Numbered from the stretch's first letter, positions 51,297 to 60,702 are shown. The stretch is 64,000 nucleotides of DNA from Wocania_A sp965224845 (GCA_965224845.1 CBDDAJ010000033.1:62001-126000); one strand, 5' to 3'. The notes: a model not told the origin generated them from the sequence alone. Translations and numbers: made by a program.

Positions 51297-51656
51297 CTAT
51301 TGCTGTTCAAGCTCTAACTTTTGTTTTTTAGTAAGCTTTGAAACTACCAGATTATAGGATATATCTATCCATTCAAATAATAAACTATCAGAAATAGAAC
51401 CATCCATAACCACCCTACTCCAATGCTTTTTACTAAAATAAGATGGCTCCTGCAAAGCAGGATACTGAAACCTTAGCGCTTCAATAGTTTCTGGAAAACA
51501 TTTTATACTAAAACTATCAAATGTATCTATATTTGTAGCAGTAAACATTTTACCCATAACTTTAAATACTAAAACATCTTGAAGTTTAGGAAATGGAATG
51601 GATTCTGTAACGCCTTTTTTAGACAAACAATACAATCTATAGGCCTCTATGTTCAT
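51297..51656 (-). CDS. MmcQ/YjbR family protein
   Basis: A 119-residue cytosolic protein of the MmcQ/YjbR family with a CyaY-like fold. Signatures are the E-S-I-P-F-P segment, F-K-V-M-G-K-M-F-T, I-K-C-F-P-E and S-K-K-H-W-S-R-V near residue 85, the DNA-binding-like block of the fold. Its cellular role is not established. It is the downstream gene of a pair with hpf, with one base between them, and converges on the HTH-TM regulator gene. Confidence 0.85.
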   Translation of the reverse strand: MNIEAYRLYCLSKKGVTESIPFPKLQDVLVFKVMGKMFTATNIDTFDSFSIKCFPETIEALRFQYPALQEPSYFSKKHWSRVVMDGSISDSLLFEWIDISYNLVVSKLTKKQKLELEQQ

Positions 51657-51657
51657 A

Positions 51658-51957
51658 TTAGTGCGGGTGAAACACTTGTTTTCTCTTTTTAAGCTGAATT
51701 TCTAAATCTTTAATGGTTCTTTTCACGGCATCCTCATAGTTATCTTCATCAGAACTTGCAAATATTCTAGGTCCGGGAATGCTTAATTCAATTTTACATA
51801 TTTTTCCTTTTTCTTTAGCATTGTGCTCTACTTCAAAATGAACCTCAGCATTTATAATCCAATCGTATTTTTTATGAAGTCTTTTTAATTTTTCTGTTAC
51901 GTAAGTGCTCATCGTTTCGCTCGTCGCCATATGAACATATTGAATATTTATTGTCAT
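51658..51957 (-). CDS. hpf: ribosome hibernation-promoting factor, short form (HPF/RaiA family)
   Basis: A 99-residue protein of the HPF/RaiA type that binds in the tRNA/mRNA channel of the 30S subunit under slow growth. The signature includes the I-N-A-E-V-H-F-E-V-E strand, C-K-I-E-L-S-I-P-G and the E-D-A-V-K-R-T-I-K-D-L-E-I-Q-L-K-K-R-K helix with basic tail. The long C-terminal dimerisation domain of long HPF is absent. One base separates it from the yjbR-like gene. It lies between the sensor gene and an acyl-CoA ligase, all with their own orientation cues. Confidence 0.88.
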   Translation of the reverse strand: MTINIQYVHMATSETMSTYVTEKLKRLHKKYDWIINAEVHFEVEHNAKEKGKICKIELSIPGPRIFASSDEDNYEDAVKRTIKDLEIQLKKRKQVFHPH

Positions 51958-52048
51958 AATCTTTAGTTTTAATGTTTACTCAAAGTTAATGGAGATTTCT
52001 TTTTTTAAAGATGATTTTTGTCATAATAAAATCATAAATATTAGCACA

Positions 52049-53689
52049 TCATTCAAAAATCACCTTATCAGTCATCGCAAACCATGCTTTATAAAACTGC
52101 TGATGTATTTTTTCTATACTATTCCGTTTTACTTTTAATGATGGGGTAATTAAATTATTGTCTACTGTCCAATCTTCTTTCATAATAATGACTTTCTCGA
52201 CCTTTTCATGCTTTTCTAAATCGGGGTTTATATCGGTTACTGTTTTAATCAATCCTTTAGATAAGTCTTCTTTAGATTTAGCTCTACCAAGTTCAGACAG
52301 TGTGATTAAAGCTATAGGCTGTGGGATTCCAGTACCTACAATGCATATTTGCTCAATATCTGTATTTTTTGATAATCGCATTTCAATATGCGAAGGTGAA
52401 ATATATTTGCCTTTATCTGTTTTAAATTCATCTTTTGCACGACCAGTAATAGTTAAAAAGCCATCATGATCATACTCGCCTTTGTCTCCTGTTTTAAAAT
52501 ATCCCTTATCAAAAACACTTGCAGTAATCTCCGGGGCTTTATAATAGCCTTTCATTAAACAGTTATTTTTTATTAAAATTTCGCCGTCGGGAGAAAACTT
52601 AATTTGTACCCCTTCCAAAGCTTTTCCAACCGTTCCGATTTTATTTGCTCCGGGTCTTGTAGCATGAGATATTATACAGTCTTCAGTCATGCCATAAACT
52701 TGAAAAATAGTAACATCTATTTTTTTAAACCAATGTATTAAACCAGGAGATAATGGTGCCGCTCCAGAAACAATATATTCAGCACGCCTAAGACCCAGTT
52801 TTTGCTTTAATTTATTTTTAACCAAACGGTTAACAAAAGGGAGGCTTAATAATACATTTAGTTTTTTCTGTGGAATATTCTCTAAAATTTTCTCTTGAAA
52901 TTTCGCCCAAATCCGTGGTACTGCCAGAAATAAATGCGGTTGACATTTCTCAAGATCGGAAGCAAATGTCTCTAAGGATTCAGGAAACGAAAATTCTGCT
53001 CCAATTACAATGCCGTGCGTTCCAATACCCACACGTTCTGCAACATGTGCTAAAGGTAAATAGGAAAACAATCGGGGTAATGGAGATAGTTTAATTACAG
53101 ATTTAATAACGCGCATGCTTTCCATAATATTTCCAACAGAATGCATCACACCTTTAGGTGTTCCCGTTGTTCCTGATGTATAAATTATAGTATGCAAATC
53201 ATTAACATCTATATTGGGCATTACCTCCAGTGGTTTTTCAGATTCCATGATATCTTCCCATAAATCGCCTTCATGTTCTCCAAATAAACCGATACTAATT
53301 TTATGAATATCTGGAATTCCTGATTTTTGAGACTCAAAATCATCTAGCTTTCCAATAATAATAGCTTTAGATTCACTATGCTCTAAAATTTGATTTATTG
53401 ATGCAGCATTAAGAGTTGGATAAATAGGAATAGATACATAACCAGCCATCATAATGGCTAGGTCAGATAATAACCAATGGGCACAATTTTTTGAAAGTAA
53501 AGCAATATGGCTACGTTCTGGTAAATTATACGTTTTTAGTTTTGAAGCTATTTTGCAAACGGCTTCTTTGGATTCATTAAACGTGTAAGTGATAACTTTT
53601 CCGTTAATATATTGTTTTAAAAAAACCCGATTAGGCATTTCTCTTTCCCAATGCATAAAAGCTTCGAGAGGTGAGTTAAATGTTGTCAT
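52049..53689 (-). CDS. AMP-dependent long-chain acyl-CoA synthetase-like ligase
   Basis: A 546-residue ANL-superfamily ligase. The AMP-binding P-loop is I-I-Y-T-S-G-T-T-G-T-P-K-G, preceded by W-L-L-S-D-L-A-I-M-M-A-G-Y. The adenylate motif is Q-V-Y-G-M-T-E, and the hinge Y-F-K-T-G-D-K-G-E-Y-D-H-D-G-F and the final F-K-T-D-K-G-K-Y-I-S-P are typical of long-chain fatty acyl-CoA synthetases of the FadD15/FAA class. It would activate fatty acids to acyl-CoA via acyl-AMP for lipid synthesis or beta-oxidation. The N-terminus lacks a signal. It is divergent from rdgB with a 102-bp spacer. Confidence 0.88.
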   Translation of the reverse strand: MTTFNSPLEAFMHWEREMPNRVFLKQYINGKVITYTFNESKEAVCKIASKLKTYNLPERSHIALLSKNCAHWLLSDLAIMMAGYVSIPIYPTLNAASINQILEHSESKAIIIGKLDDFESQKSGIPDIHKISIGLFGEHEGDLWEDIMESEKPLEVMPNIDVNDLHTIIYTSGTTGTPKGVMHSVGNIMESMRVIKSVIKLSPLPRLFSYLPLAHVAERVGIGTHGIVIGAEFSFPESLETFASDLEKCQPHLFLAVPRIWAKFQEKILENIPQKKLNVLLSLPFVNRLVKNKLKQKLGLRRAEYIVSGAAPLSPGLIHWFKKIDVTIFQVYGMTEDCIISHATRPGANKIGTVGKALEGVQIKFSPDGEILIKNNCLMKGYYKAPEITASVFDKGYFKTGDKGEYDHDGFLTITGRAKDEFKTDKGKYISPSHIEMRLSKNTDIEQICIVGTGIPQPIALITLSELGRAKSKEDLSKGLIKTVTDINPDLEKHEKVEKVIIMKEDWTVDNNLITPSLKVKRNSIEKIHQQFYKAWFAMTDKVIFE

Positions 53690-53762
53690 ATTGGTTACGG
53701 TTAGATATTAAAGATAAGAAAAAGCTTTAAATATTATTCTTTTAATTAGACATATATAGTAT

Positions 53763-53770
53763 TATTTTTG
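53763..53770 (+). promoter_or_regulatory. -7 box of rdgB
   Basis: TATTTTTG matches TAnnTTTG 21 bp before the rdgB ATG. No -33 TTG was recognised. Confidence 0.35.
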
Positions 53771-53791
53771 ATTAACTAAACATATCATTTT

Positions 53792-54364
53792 ATGCAACTC
53801 GTTTTCGCAACCAATAACCTTAATAAATTAAAAGAAGTACAAGCATTAATACCAGTACACATTAAACTTTTAAGCTTAAAAGATATTGGCTGCTTTGAAG
53901 AGGTTCCTGAAACTCAAAACACTATAGAAGGTAATGCTATTCAAAAAGCAGAATACATAAAACAACATTATGGTTATGATTGTTTTGCTGACGATACAGG
54001 TTTGGAAGTTGAGGCTTTAGGTGGTGCTCCTGGTGTGTTTTCGGCGCGTTATGCCGGAGAACAGCGCAATGCAAATGATAATATGGTTAAGTTACTTAGC
54101 AAATTAAATCATAAAAATAACAGGAAGGCACAATTTAAAACGGTAATTGCCTTACAGCTTAACAATAAACTACACACCTTTACGGGTATATGTAAAGGAA
54201 CGATTACTACTGCTAAACATGGCAAAAAAGGGTTTGGTTACGACCCCATTTTTAAGCCCGAAAACTACGCCCAAACTTTTGCCGAAATGGACTTAGACTT
54301 AAAAAACAGCATAGGACACCGCGGTAAAGCGATTCAATGGCTTGTGAGTTTTTTAAACTCATAA
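53792..54364 (+). CDS. rdgB: non-canonical purine NTP pyrophosphatase (RdgB/HAM1 family)
   Basis: A 190-residue enzyme that hydrolyses dITP, ITP and XTP to the monophosphates and so keeps deaminated purines out of DNA. The N-terminal F-A-T-N-N-L-N-K-L-K-E substrate loop, D-D-T-G-L-E-V-E-A-L-G-G-A-P-G-V-F-S-A-R-Y-A, the G-F-G-Y-D-P-I-F segment and S-H/I-x-H-R-G-K-A at the end (here S-I-G-H-R-G-K-A) are all present. It is followed by the RSH gene after a 55-bp gap on the same strand, which fits a nucleotide-metabolism run ending in purA. Confidence 0.95.
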   Translation: MQLVFATNNLNKLKEVQALIPVHIKLLSLKDIGCFEEVPETQNTIEGNAIQKAEYIKQHYGYDCFADDTGLEVEALGGAPGVFSARYAGEQRNANDNMVKLLSKLNHKNNRKAQFKTVIALQLNNKLHTFTGICKGTITTAKHGKKGFGYDPIFKPENYAQTFAEMDLDLKNSIGHRGKAIQWLVSFLNS

Positions 54365-54419
54365 CACAAAAAATCAAATTCTTGTTGGTGGTTAATTTTC
54401 TTTATGCTACTTTTAATTT

Positions 54420-56636
54420 ATGATGACAGAGGAAGCCTTAGAAAAAGAAAATATTGCCATTACTAAAGCCTATAAAGAATTATTAAAGGTTAGCTACCGC
54501 ACACTTACAAAAGAAGATAAAAAATTAATACGAAGTGCTTTTGACGTAGCATTAGATGCGCATAAAGATCAGCGTAGAAAATCTGGAGAAGCCTATATTT
54601 TTCACCCTTTGGCAGTCGCTAAAATTGTAGCTCAGGAAATTGGATTAGATGCCACATCTATTGCTGCAGCATTGTTACACGATGTTGTTGAAGATAGTGA
54701 CGATTATTCTATATCGGATATTGAAGGGCTTTTTGGAGAAACCGTTGCAAAAATTGTAAACGGACTTACAAAAATATCGTCGCTTAAAAAAGATATGGAT
54801 ATATCGCTTCAAGCTGAGAATTTTCGTAAAATGCTCCTTACACTAAATGATGATGTAAGAGTAATTATTATAAAAATTGCCGATAGACTTCATAATATGC
54901 AAACTATGGATTCTATGCGTGTAGACAAACAAGTTAAAATAGCATCAGAAACGCTCTATATATACGCCCCTTTAGCGCATAGAATTGGGTTATATAATAT
55001 TAAAACCGAGCTTGAAGACCTAGGTTTAAAATATACCGAACCTGAAGTTTATCACGATATTTTAAACAAAATAAAAGACAGCAAAGAAGAGCAAGACAAA
55101 TACATAAAAGCGTTTAGTCAGGTTATAAAAAATTCTTTAGATAAAGAATTAATGGATTATACCATTAAAGGACGACCTAAATCTATTTTTTCTATTCGGA
55201 GAAAAATGCAAAAACAAGGGGTTTCCTTTGATGAAGTTTACGACAAATTTGCTATTAGGATTATTTATAAAAGTGATGAAGTAAATGAAAAGTTCTTAGC
55301 ATGGAAAATATACTCCATTGTAACCGATCATTTTCGACCAAACCCGGTACGTCTTCGCGATTGGATTTCATCTCCTAAAGGAACTGGCTACGAAGCCTTG
55401 CATATAACTGTTATGGGGCCTAAAGGCCGTTGGGTAGAAGTACAGATACGTAGCGAACGCATGAATGAAATTGCCGAAAAAGGGTATGCAGCACATTATA
55501 AATACAAACAAGATGGAGAAAAAGAAGATAGCCTGGAAACATGGATAAATAGGTTACAAGAAGCCTTAGAGAATCCAGATACTAATGCTGTGGATTTTGT
55601 TGAACAATTTAAATTAAACTTATATTCAAAAGAGATCTTTGTATTTACGCCAACCGGAGAATTAAAATCGTTACCTAAAGGCGCAACTTCTTTAGACTTT
55701 GCCTTTAGTATACATACTGAAGTTGGTATGAAAACAAGAGGTGCAAAAGTAAACGGAAAATTAGTGCCCTTAAGTCATGAGTTGCAAAGTGGCGATCAGG
55801 TAGATATTTTAACATCCGAAAGTGCAAAGCCTAATGCCAATTGGTTAGATTATTCCACTACAGCAAGAGCGAGAAGTAAAATTAAATCGGCCTTAAAAGA
55901 AGACAAAAAACGTATTGGAGAAGAAGGCAAAGAAATATTGCGACGGAAATTAAAACAACTTAAAATAACACTTAACGAGTCTTCTGTAAATGAATTAGTT
56001 AGCTATTTTAAATTAAAAACAAGTCTTGATCTATTTTATAGAGTTGGTATTGGCACCATAGACAACTCAATGCTAAAAGACTATGCCTCATCCAGAAGTA
56101 ATGCTTTAATGAGTTTTATTAAAAATAAAATATCCAGAAAGCAGACCATAAAAAAAGAAGACCTAGAGAAAGACGAAGTAACCGCCAAATACGATTCGCT
56201 TGTTTTTGGTAAAGAAGAAGAAAAGCTAGATTACAAATTATCGAATTGCTGCAATCCAATTCCTGGCGATGATGTATTTGGTTTTTTAACAGTTAATGAA
56301 GGCATTAAAGTACATAAAAAAAACTGTCCCAATGCATTAAGTTTACAATCTAATTATGCCTATCGCATTATGCCTGCGAAATGGGTAGATTCATCGCAGC
56401 AAGAGTTTTTAGTAAAAATTGTTATCACAGGAATTGATCATATAGGTTTAGTAAACGACATTACGAACATCGTTTCAGAAAATATGCACGTAAACATGAA
56501 AAGTATTAGTTTTGAAAGTGATGGCGGGCTTTTTTCGGGAAAAATAAATGTTATTGTAAAAAATAATACCATAATAAAAAAGCTATTAGAAAAACTTAAA
56601 AAAATTAATGGCATAGATAAGGTTACTAGAGTGTAA
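54420..56636 (+). CDS. RelA/SpoT family bifunctional (p)ppGpp synthetase/hydrolase
   Basis: A 738-residue long RSH enzyme of the stringent response. Domains in order are the HD hydrolase (about 45-200, with H-P-L-A-V-A and L-L-H-D-V-V-E-D), the synthetase (about 235-360, with G-R-P-K-S-I-F-S-I-R-R-K and V-Q-I-R-S-E-R-M-N-E-I-A), TGS (about 405-465), a conserved helical/zinc-type region with N-C-C-N-P-I-P-G-D and an ACT domain at the C-terminus. Both catalytic halves look intact, so it is probably bifunctional (Rel/SpoT type). fur follows after 26 bp, and purA after that. Two ATG codons lie in a row; I take the first. Confidence 0.94.
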   Translation: MMTEEALEKENIAITKAYKELLKVSYRTLTKEDKKLIRSAFDVALDAHKDQRRKSGEAYIFHPLAVAKIVAQEIGLDATSIAAALLHDVVEDSDDYSISDIEGLFGETVAKIVNGLTKISSLKKDMDISLQAENFRKMLLTLNDDVRVIIIKIADRLHNMQTMDSMRVDKQVKIASETLYIYAPLAHRIGLYNIKTELEDLGLKYTEPEVYHDILNKIKDSKEEQDKYIKAFSQVIKNSLDKELMDYTIKGRPKSIFSIRRKMQKQGVSFDEVYDKFAIRIIYKSDEVNEKFLAWKIYSIVTDHFRPNPVRLRDWISSPKGTGYEALHITVMGPKGRWVEVQIRSERMNEIAEKGYAAHYKYKQDGEKEDSLETWINRLQEALENPDTNAVDFVEQFKLNLYSKEIFVFTPTGELKSLPKGATSLDFAFSIHTEVGMKTRGAKVNGKLVPLSHELQSGDQVDILTSESAKPNANWLDYSTTARARSKIKSALKEDKKRIGEEGKEILRRKLKQLKITLNESSVNELVSYFKLKTSLDLFYRVGIGTIDNSMLKDYASSRSNALMSFIKNKISRKQTIKKEDLEKDEVTAKYDSLVFGKEEEKLDYKLSNCCNPIPGDDVFGFLTVNEGIKVHKKNCPNALSLQSNYAYRIMPAKWVDSSQQEFLVKIVITGIDHIGLVNDITNIVSENMHVNMKSISFESDGGLFSGKINVIVKNNTIIKKLLEKLKKINGIDKVTRV

Positions 56637-56662
56637 AAAAAGTGTAAATTTGCGACGAAATT

Positions 56663-57115
56663 ATGAATGCAAAAGCAGATACAAAAAATCAAGACATCGT
56701 TAAAAGCGTCTTTACAAGCTTTTTAGAAAACAACGGGCATAGAAAAACTCCCGAACGCTATGCTATACTACAAGAAATTTATAATAGCAATGAGCACTTC
56801 GATATAGAATCTTTGTATCTTAATATGAAAAACAAGAAATATCGTGTTTCTCGTGCTACACTATATAATACTATCGAATTGCTTTTAGAATGTGGTTTAG
56901 TTAGAAAGCATCAATTTGGACAAAACCAGGCGCATTACGAAAAATCTTATTTCGACAGGCAACACGATCATGTTATACTAACAGATACCGGTGAAGTTAT
57001 TGAGTTCTGCGATCCGCGAATTCAATCTATAAAAAAAACCATCGAAGACGTTTTTGATATCGAAATTAATAACCACTCACTTTATTTTTACGGAAATAGA
57101 AAATCAACTAAATAA
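56663..57115 (+). CDS. Fur family transcriptional regulator lacking the CxxC zinc motif
   Basis: A 150-residue Fur-superfamily repressor. The winged-helix DNA-binding domain (about 1-85) has R-K-T-P-E-R-Y-A-I-L, I-E-S-L-Y and R-V-S-R-A-T-L-Y-N-T-I-E-L-L. The dimerisation domain has the metal motif Q-H-D-H. The structural-zinc cysteines that normally follow (C-x-x-C-G) are replaced by T-D-T-G; a single Cys remains in E-F-C-D-P. Whether it is a Fur, PerR or Zur homologue is unclear. It lies 26 bp after the RSH gene and 12 bp before purA, as one operon. Confidence 0.88.
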   Translation: MNAKADTKNQDIVKSVFTSFLENNGHRKTPERYAILQEIYNSNEHFDIESLYLNMKNKKYRVSRATLYNTIELLLECGLVRKHQFGQNQAHYEKSYFDRQHDHVILTDTGEVIEFCDPRIQSIKKTIEDVFDIEINNHSLYFYGNRKSTK

Positions 57116-57127
57116 CTAATATTTACA

Positions 57128-58414
57128 ATGGCAGTAGATTTACTACTAGGATTACAATGGGGAGACGAAGGCAAAGGAAAAATTGTTGATGTCCTAACAT
57201 CTAACTACAATATTATTGCTCGTTTTCAAGGTGGCCCAAATGCAGGGCACACTTTAGTTTTTAACGGACAAAAGCATGTTTTACATACCATTCCTTCGGG
57301 AATTTTTCACGACGCCGCCACTAATTTAGTAGGAAACGGAGTCGTTATAGATCCGGTTATCTTTAAAAAAGAACTGGATAAGTTAGAAGCGCAAGATGTA
57401 GATTACAGAAAATCACTTCTAATTTCTCGTAAAGCCCATATTATTCTGCCAACACATCGTTTATTAGATGCTGCCAGTGAAGCCTCAAAAGGAAAAGCTA
57501 AAATTGGATCTACGCTTAAAGGCATTGGTCCTACTTATATGGATAAAACCGGACGTAACGGTATTCGTGTAGGTGATTTAGAACTAAGCGATTGGAAAAC
57601 ACGCTATAGAGCTTTGGCTAATAAGCATGAGTCTATGATTGCATTTTATGATGTAGATATTCAATACGATTTAGCTGAATTAGAGAAAGAATTTTTTGAA
57701 GCTATTAAAGTTTTAAAATCCTTAAAGTTTATCGACTCTGAAGAATATATTTACCAGGCGCAAAAATCTGGGCAAACCATTTTAGCCGAAGGTGCTCAGG
57801 GCTCTTTACTAGATATTGATTTTGGTACATATCCATTTGTAACTTCTAGTAACACAACAGCTGCAGGTGCTTGTACAGGTTTAGGAGTATCACCAAATCA
57901 AATTGGAGATGTTTTTGGCATTTTTAAAGCCTATACCACTCGCGTAGGTTCTGGTCCATTCCCTACCGAATTGTTTGATAAAGATGGAGAAACCATGGCT
58001 AAAGTTGGTAACGAGTTTGGAGCAACAACAGGTAGGCCAAGACGTTGTGGCTGGTTAGATTTAATCGCTTTAAAGTACGCTTGCCAAGTCAATGGTGTAA
58101 CACAGCTTATGATGATGAAAGGCGATGTGCTTTCCGGGTTTAAAACCCTAAAAGTATGTACGGCATATAAATACAGAGGTGAAATCATTAAACATTTACC
58201 ATATAATATTGAACCTGAAAACATAGAACCTATTTACTCTGAATTTAGCGGCTGGAGTGAAGACTTAACCGAAATGTCTGAAGCTTCTCAATTGCCAAAA
58301 GCATTAAACGAGTATATAGTGTTTTTAGAAAAGGAATTAGACATTCCAATTACCATAGTATCTGTTGGACCGGATAGAAAACAAACTATTTTTAGACAAC
58401 AATTGGTTTCTTAA
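57128..58414 (+). CDS. purA: adenylosuccinate synthetase
   Basis: A 428-residue GTP-dependent ligase that converts IMP and aspartate to adenylosuccinate, the first step from IMP to AMP. The N-terminal signature G-L-Q-W-G-D-E-G-K-G-K and the N-A-G-H-T-L motif carry the catalytic Asp and His. I-G-P-x-Y-x-D-K-x-x-R-x-G-I-R, T-S-S-N-T-T-A-A-G and the G-R-P-R-R-C-G-W-L-D block follow. Being last in an RSH-fur-purA run couples it to ppGpp, which inhibits PurA in several bacteria. A hairpin terminator follows. Confidence 0.97.
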   Translation: MAVDLLLGLQWGDEGKGKIVDVLTSNYNIIARFQGGPNAGHTLVFNGQKHVLHTIPSGIFHDAATNLVGNGVVIDPVIFKKELDKLEAQDVDYRKSLLISRKAHIILPTHRLLDAASEASKGKAKIGSTLKGIGPTYMDKTGRNGIRVGDLELSDWKTRYRALANKHESMIAFYDVDIQYDLAELEKEFFEAIKVLKSLKFIDSEEYIYQAQKSGQTILAEGAQGSLLDIDFGTYPFVTSSNTTAAGACTGLGVSPNQIGDVFGIFKAYTTRVGSGPFPTELFDKDGETMAKVGNEFGATTGRPRRCGWLDLIALKYACQVNGVTQLMMMKGDVLSGFKTLKVCTAYKYRGEIIKHLPYNIEPENIEPIYSEFSGWSEDLTEMSEASQLPKALNEYIVFLEKELDIPITIVSVGPDRKQTIFRQQLVS

Positions 58415-58442
58415 AAACCTAAACAAATATTTTAATTAAGAC

Positions 58443-58474
58443 AAAAGACTACTTTATCAAGTAGTCTTTTTCTT
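58443..58474 (+). terminator. terminator after purA
   Basis: AAAAGACTACTT and AAGTAGTCTTTT pair around TATC and are followed by a T-rich tail. It lies 28 bp beyond the purA stop and just before the AraC-type regulator gene. Confidence 0.85.
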
Positions 58475-58486
58475 TATATTTGGTTT

Positions 58487-59608
58487 ATGAATGATTTAAA
58501 TTTTAATATTTATAACATCATCATAATCGCAGGGGTTATACATGGTTTTATTTTTAGTTTAATTATTCTTATAAATAAAACCCTTAAATCTTTTACCAAT
58601 AACTTTCTGGCATTTACAATACTATCCTTAGCATTAAGCAATTTACAGTATTGGTTAATTGATACTAATATAATCCCCAGATATCTTTACGAAAACAATA
58701 CTGTATTATATTTTCCTTTTGAATTTTTAATGCTTCCTTTCTTCTATTTTTTTGTTAAAAGCTATATTCAACAAAAAATTTTAAAAAAACAGATACTATA
58801 TATTTTTACGCCTTTTTTATTTAGCATTTTTTACTTAATGATAAGAAATTCATTAAGCAGTAAAATTCTCATTGTAAAATTTTTAAACATAGTTGTTGAG
58901 TATATTTCCATAATTTTTTCGGTGGTTCTAATAATCTTAATTTTTATTATTTTAAAGCAGTATGAAAAGAAAAACCAAGCCTACAAATCCACTCAGGTTT
59001 TAATAAAAACCAAATGGTTAAAATACAGTTTAACCTTAGGTATTGTCTTATGCTTTTTATGGGCTTTATCCTTTAACTTATTCGAAAACTACCTTAACAA
59101 AGGGTATTATAAGTACTATCCTTTATGGATTGGCATATCCGTTTTAATTTACTGGATTGGTTATTCAGCTATTTTACAAAGGCATTTATATAATGAAAGG
59201 GTAAAAATAAGAGGCATGATTTTAAATAAACCGGTCGCATACAAGCAACAAAAAAATAATATAGCTTTATCCTCTTTCTCAAAAATTAATGCTTCAATTT
59301 TAAAAAACAAATCTTATTTAAACCCTAATTTATCTATAAAAAGTTTGTCTCAAGAATTTAATCTAAGTGAAGGCTATCTGTCACAATTAATAAATAAAAA
59401 CTCTGACTCAAACTTTAATGACTATATAAATTCATTAAGAATAAAAGAATCAAAAGAAATGCTAGCTAACCCCGATTATAATAATTATACTATAGCAGCG
59501 ATTGGTTTAGAATCGGGTTTTAACTCAAAATCCAGTTTTTATACTGCCTTTAAAAAGTTTACAGGAAAAACACCGACGGGGTATAAAAAAGATGTCCGAA
59601 ATTCTTAA
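58487..59608 (+). CDS. AraC-family transcriptional regulator with seven-TM N-terminal domain
   Basis: A 373-residue membrane-bound regulator. Seven hydrophobic segments cover about residues 5-250 (for example I-I-I-A-G-V-I-H-G-F-I-F and W-I-G-I-S-V-L-I-Y-W-I-G-Y). The cytoplasmic C-terminus (about 275-370) is an AraC/HTH_18 domain with two helix-turn-helix units: S-I-K-S-L-S-Q-E-F-N-L-S-E-G-Y-L-S-Q-L and A-I-G-L-E-S-G-F-N-S-K-S-S-F-Y-T-A-F-K-K. This layout is common in Bacteroidetes regulators that react to signals at the inner membrane. The M28 peptidase gene follows after 75 bp; a dyad in that spacer is a possible binding site. Confidence 0.88.
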   Translation: MNDLNFNIYNIIIIAGVIHGFIFSLIILINKTLKSFTNNFLAFTILSLALSNLQYWLIDTNIIPRYLYENNTVLYFPFEFLMLPFFYFFVKSYIQQKILKKQILYIFTPFLFSIFYLMIRNSLSSKILIVKFLNIVVEYISIIFSVVLIILIFIILKQYEKKNQAYKSTQVLIKTKWLKYSLTLGIVLCFLWALSFNLFENYLNKGYYKYYPLWIGISVLIYWIGYSAILQRHLYNERVKIRGMILNKPVAYKQQKNNIALSSFSKINASILKNKSYLNPNLSIKSLSQEFNLSEGYLSQLINKNSDSNFNDYINSLRIKESKEMLANPDYNNYTIAAIGLESGFNSKSSFYTAFKKFTGKTPTGYKKDVRNS

Positions 59609-59646
59609 CTTTATATAAAAGCTGGACTCTATATGGCTTTACTAAC

Positions 59647-59670
59647 GTTAATATTGCTGCATATATTAAC
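59647..59670. promoter_or_regulatory. dyad between the AraC-type gene and the M28 peptidase gene
   Basis: GTTAATA (59647-59653) and TATTAAC (59664-59670) form a perfect 7-bp inverted repeat with a 10-nt spacer, 14 bp before the ATG of the peptidase. It may be an operator, though the AT-rich composition makes chance matches likely. Confidence 0.3.
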
Positions 59671-59683
59671 AAAATAGTAAATC

Positions 59684-60619
59684 ATGAAAACCCTTTTCCA
59701 TATCTATCTTTTAGTATGCTCAGCTTGTATTTATTCACAGAACACCTCTACGGATTCTCTGGCGCATACAAACAAAAGCAGAATAGAAACCGATTTACTA
59801 AAAATTACTCAAACGCCAAAAAGCAGGAATTATCAAAATATAAAATCCCTCAATATTGTAGCAAACTATATTAAATCTGAATTAACCAGGGTTTGCGATT
59901 CTGTAAGTTTTCAACCGTATCAAGTAAATGGTAAAACCTATAAAAATGTTATTGGTTCTATTGGTACAAAACACAAAGCGCGCATTATTATTGGCGCACA
60001 TTATGATGTATGTGGTAACCAGCAGGGAGCGGATGACAATGCCAGTGGTGTTGTTGGGTTACTGGAATTAGCACGCTTGCTATCCAAAGAACAGTTAAAT
60101 TACAGAATCGATTTTGTAGCTTATACCCTAGAAGAGCCTCCGTTTTTTAGGACCAAACAAATGGGTAGCTACATCCATGCCAGTTATTTATACACTAATA
60201 ACATCCCTGTAAAAGGTATGATTTGTTTAGAAATGATAGGTTATTACAGTGACAAAAAAGGGTCTCAAAATTTTCCCACACAGGAAATGGCTATGGAGTA
60301 CGGTACCATTGGCGATTTTATCACAGTGGTACAAAGTGAAAAAAGTGGAGCATTTGGAAAACAAATTGAGTTACTAATGACAGAACAGCCTTCTATTAAA
60401 ACCAAATCTTTTAAAGGGTCTAGCTTGGTTTCAGGTGTAGATTTCTCTGATCATTTAAACTATTGGAGATTTAACTATCCTGCCCTAATGATTACTAATA
60501 CAGCCTTTTACAGAAATAAAAATTATCACACCAAGAACGATACTATAGAAACCCTTGATATTGATAAGATGAGCGCCGTAATAGAACAACTACATCTAAC
60601 TATTAAAAATCTAAAATAA
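59684..60619 (+). CDS. secreted M28 family zinc peptidase
   Basis: A 311-residue exported metallopeptidase. A signal peptide (about 1-18, ending in I-Y-S-Q) precedes an M28 domain with the co-catalytic zinc set: H and D in G-A-H-Y-D-V, Asp in G-A-D-D-N-A-S-G-V, the glutamates of L-E-E-P-P-F-F, a later Asp, and His in N-Y-H-T-K-N-D-T. M28 enzymes are usually aminopeptidases or related amidohydrolases. It follows an AraC-type regulator and converges on the GH113-like gene. Confidence 0.9.
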   Translation: MKTLFHIYLLVCSACIYSQNTSTDSLAHTNKSRIETDLLKITQTPKSRNYQNIKSLNIVANYIKSELTRVCDSVSFQPYQVNGKTYKNVIGSIGTKHKARIIIGAHYDVCGNQQGADDNASGVVGLLELARLLSKEQLNYRIDFVAYTLEEPPFFRTKQMGSYIHASYLYTNNIPVKGMICLEMIGYYSDKKGSQNFPTQEMAMEYGTIGDFITVVQSEKSGAFGKQIELLMTEQPSIKTKSFKGSSLVSGVDFSDHLNYWRFNYPALMITNTAFYRNKNYHTKNDTIETLDIDKMSAVIEQLHLTIKNLK

Positions 60620-60702
60620 CCCCCTTTAAAATCATAAAAAAACACAACAGATAATTAAACCTCATTATTATCGTTATTTTTGCTATAAGTAAATTATACT
60701 TT

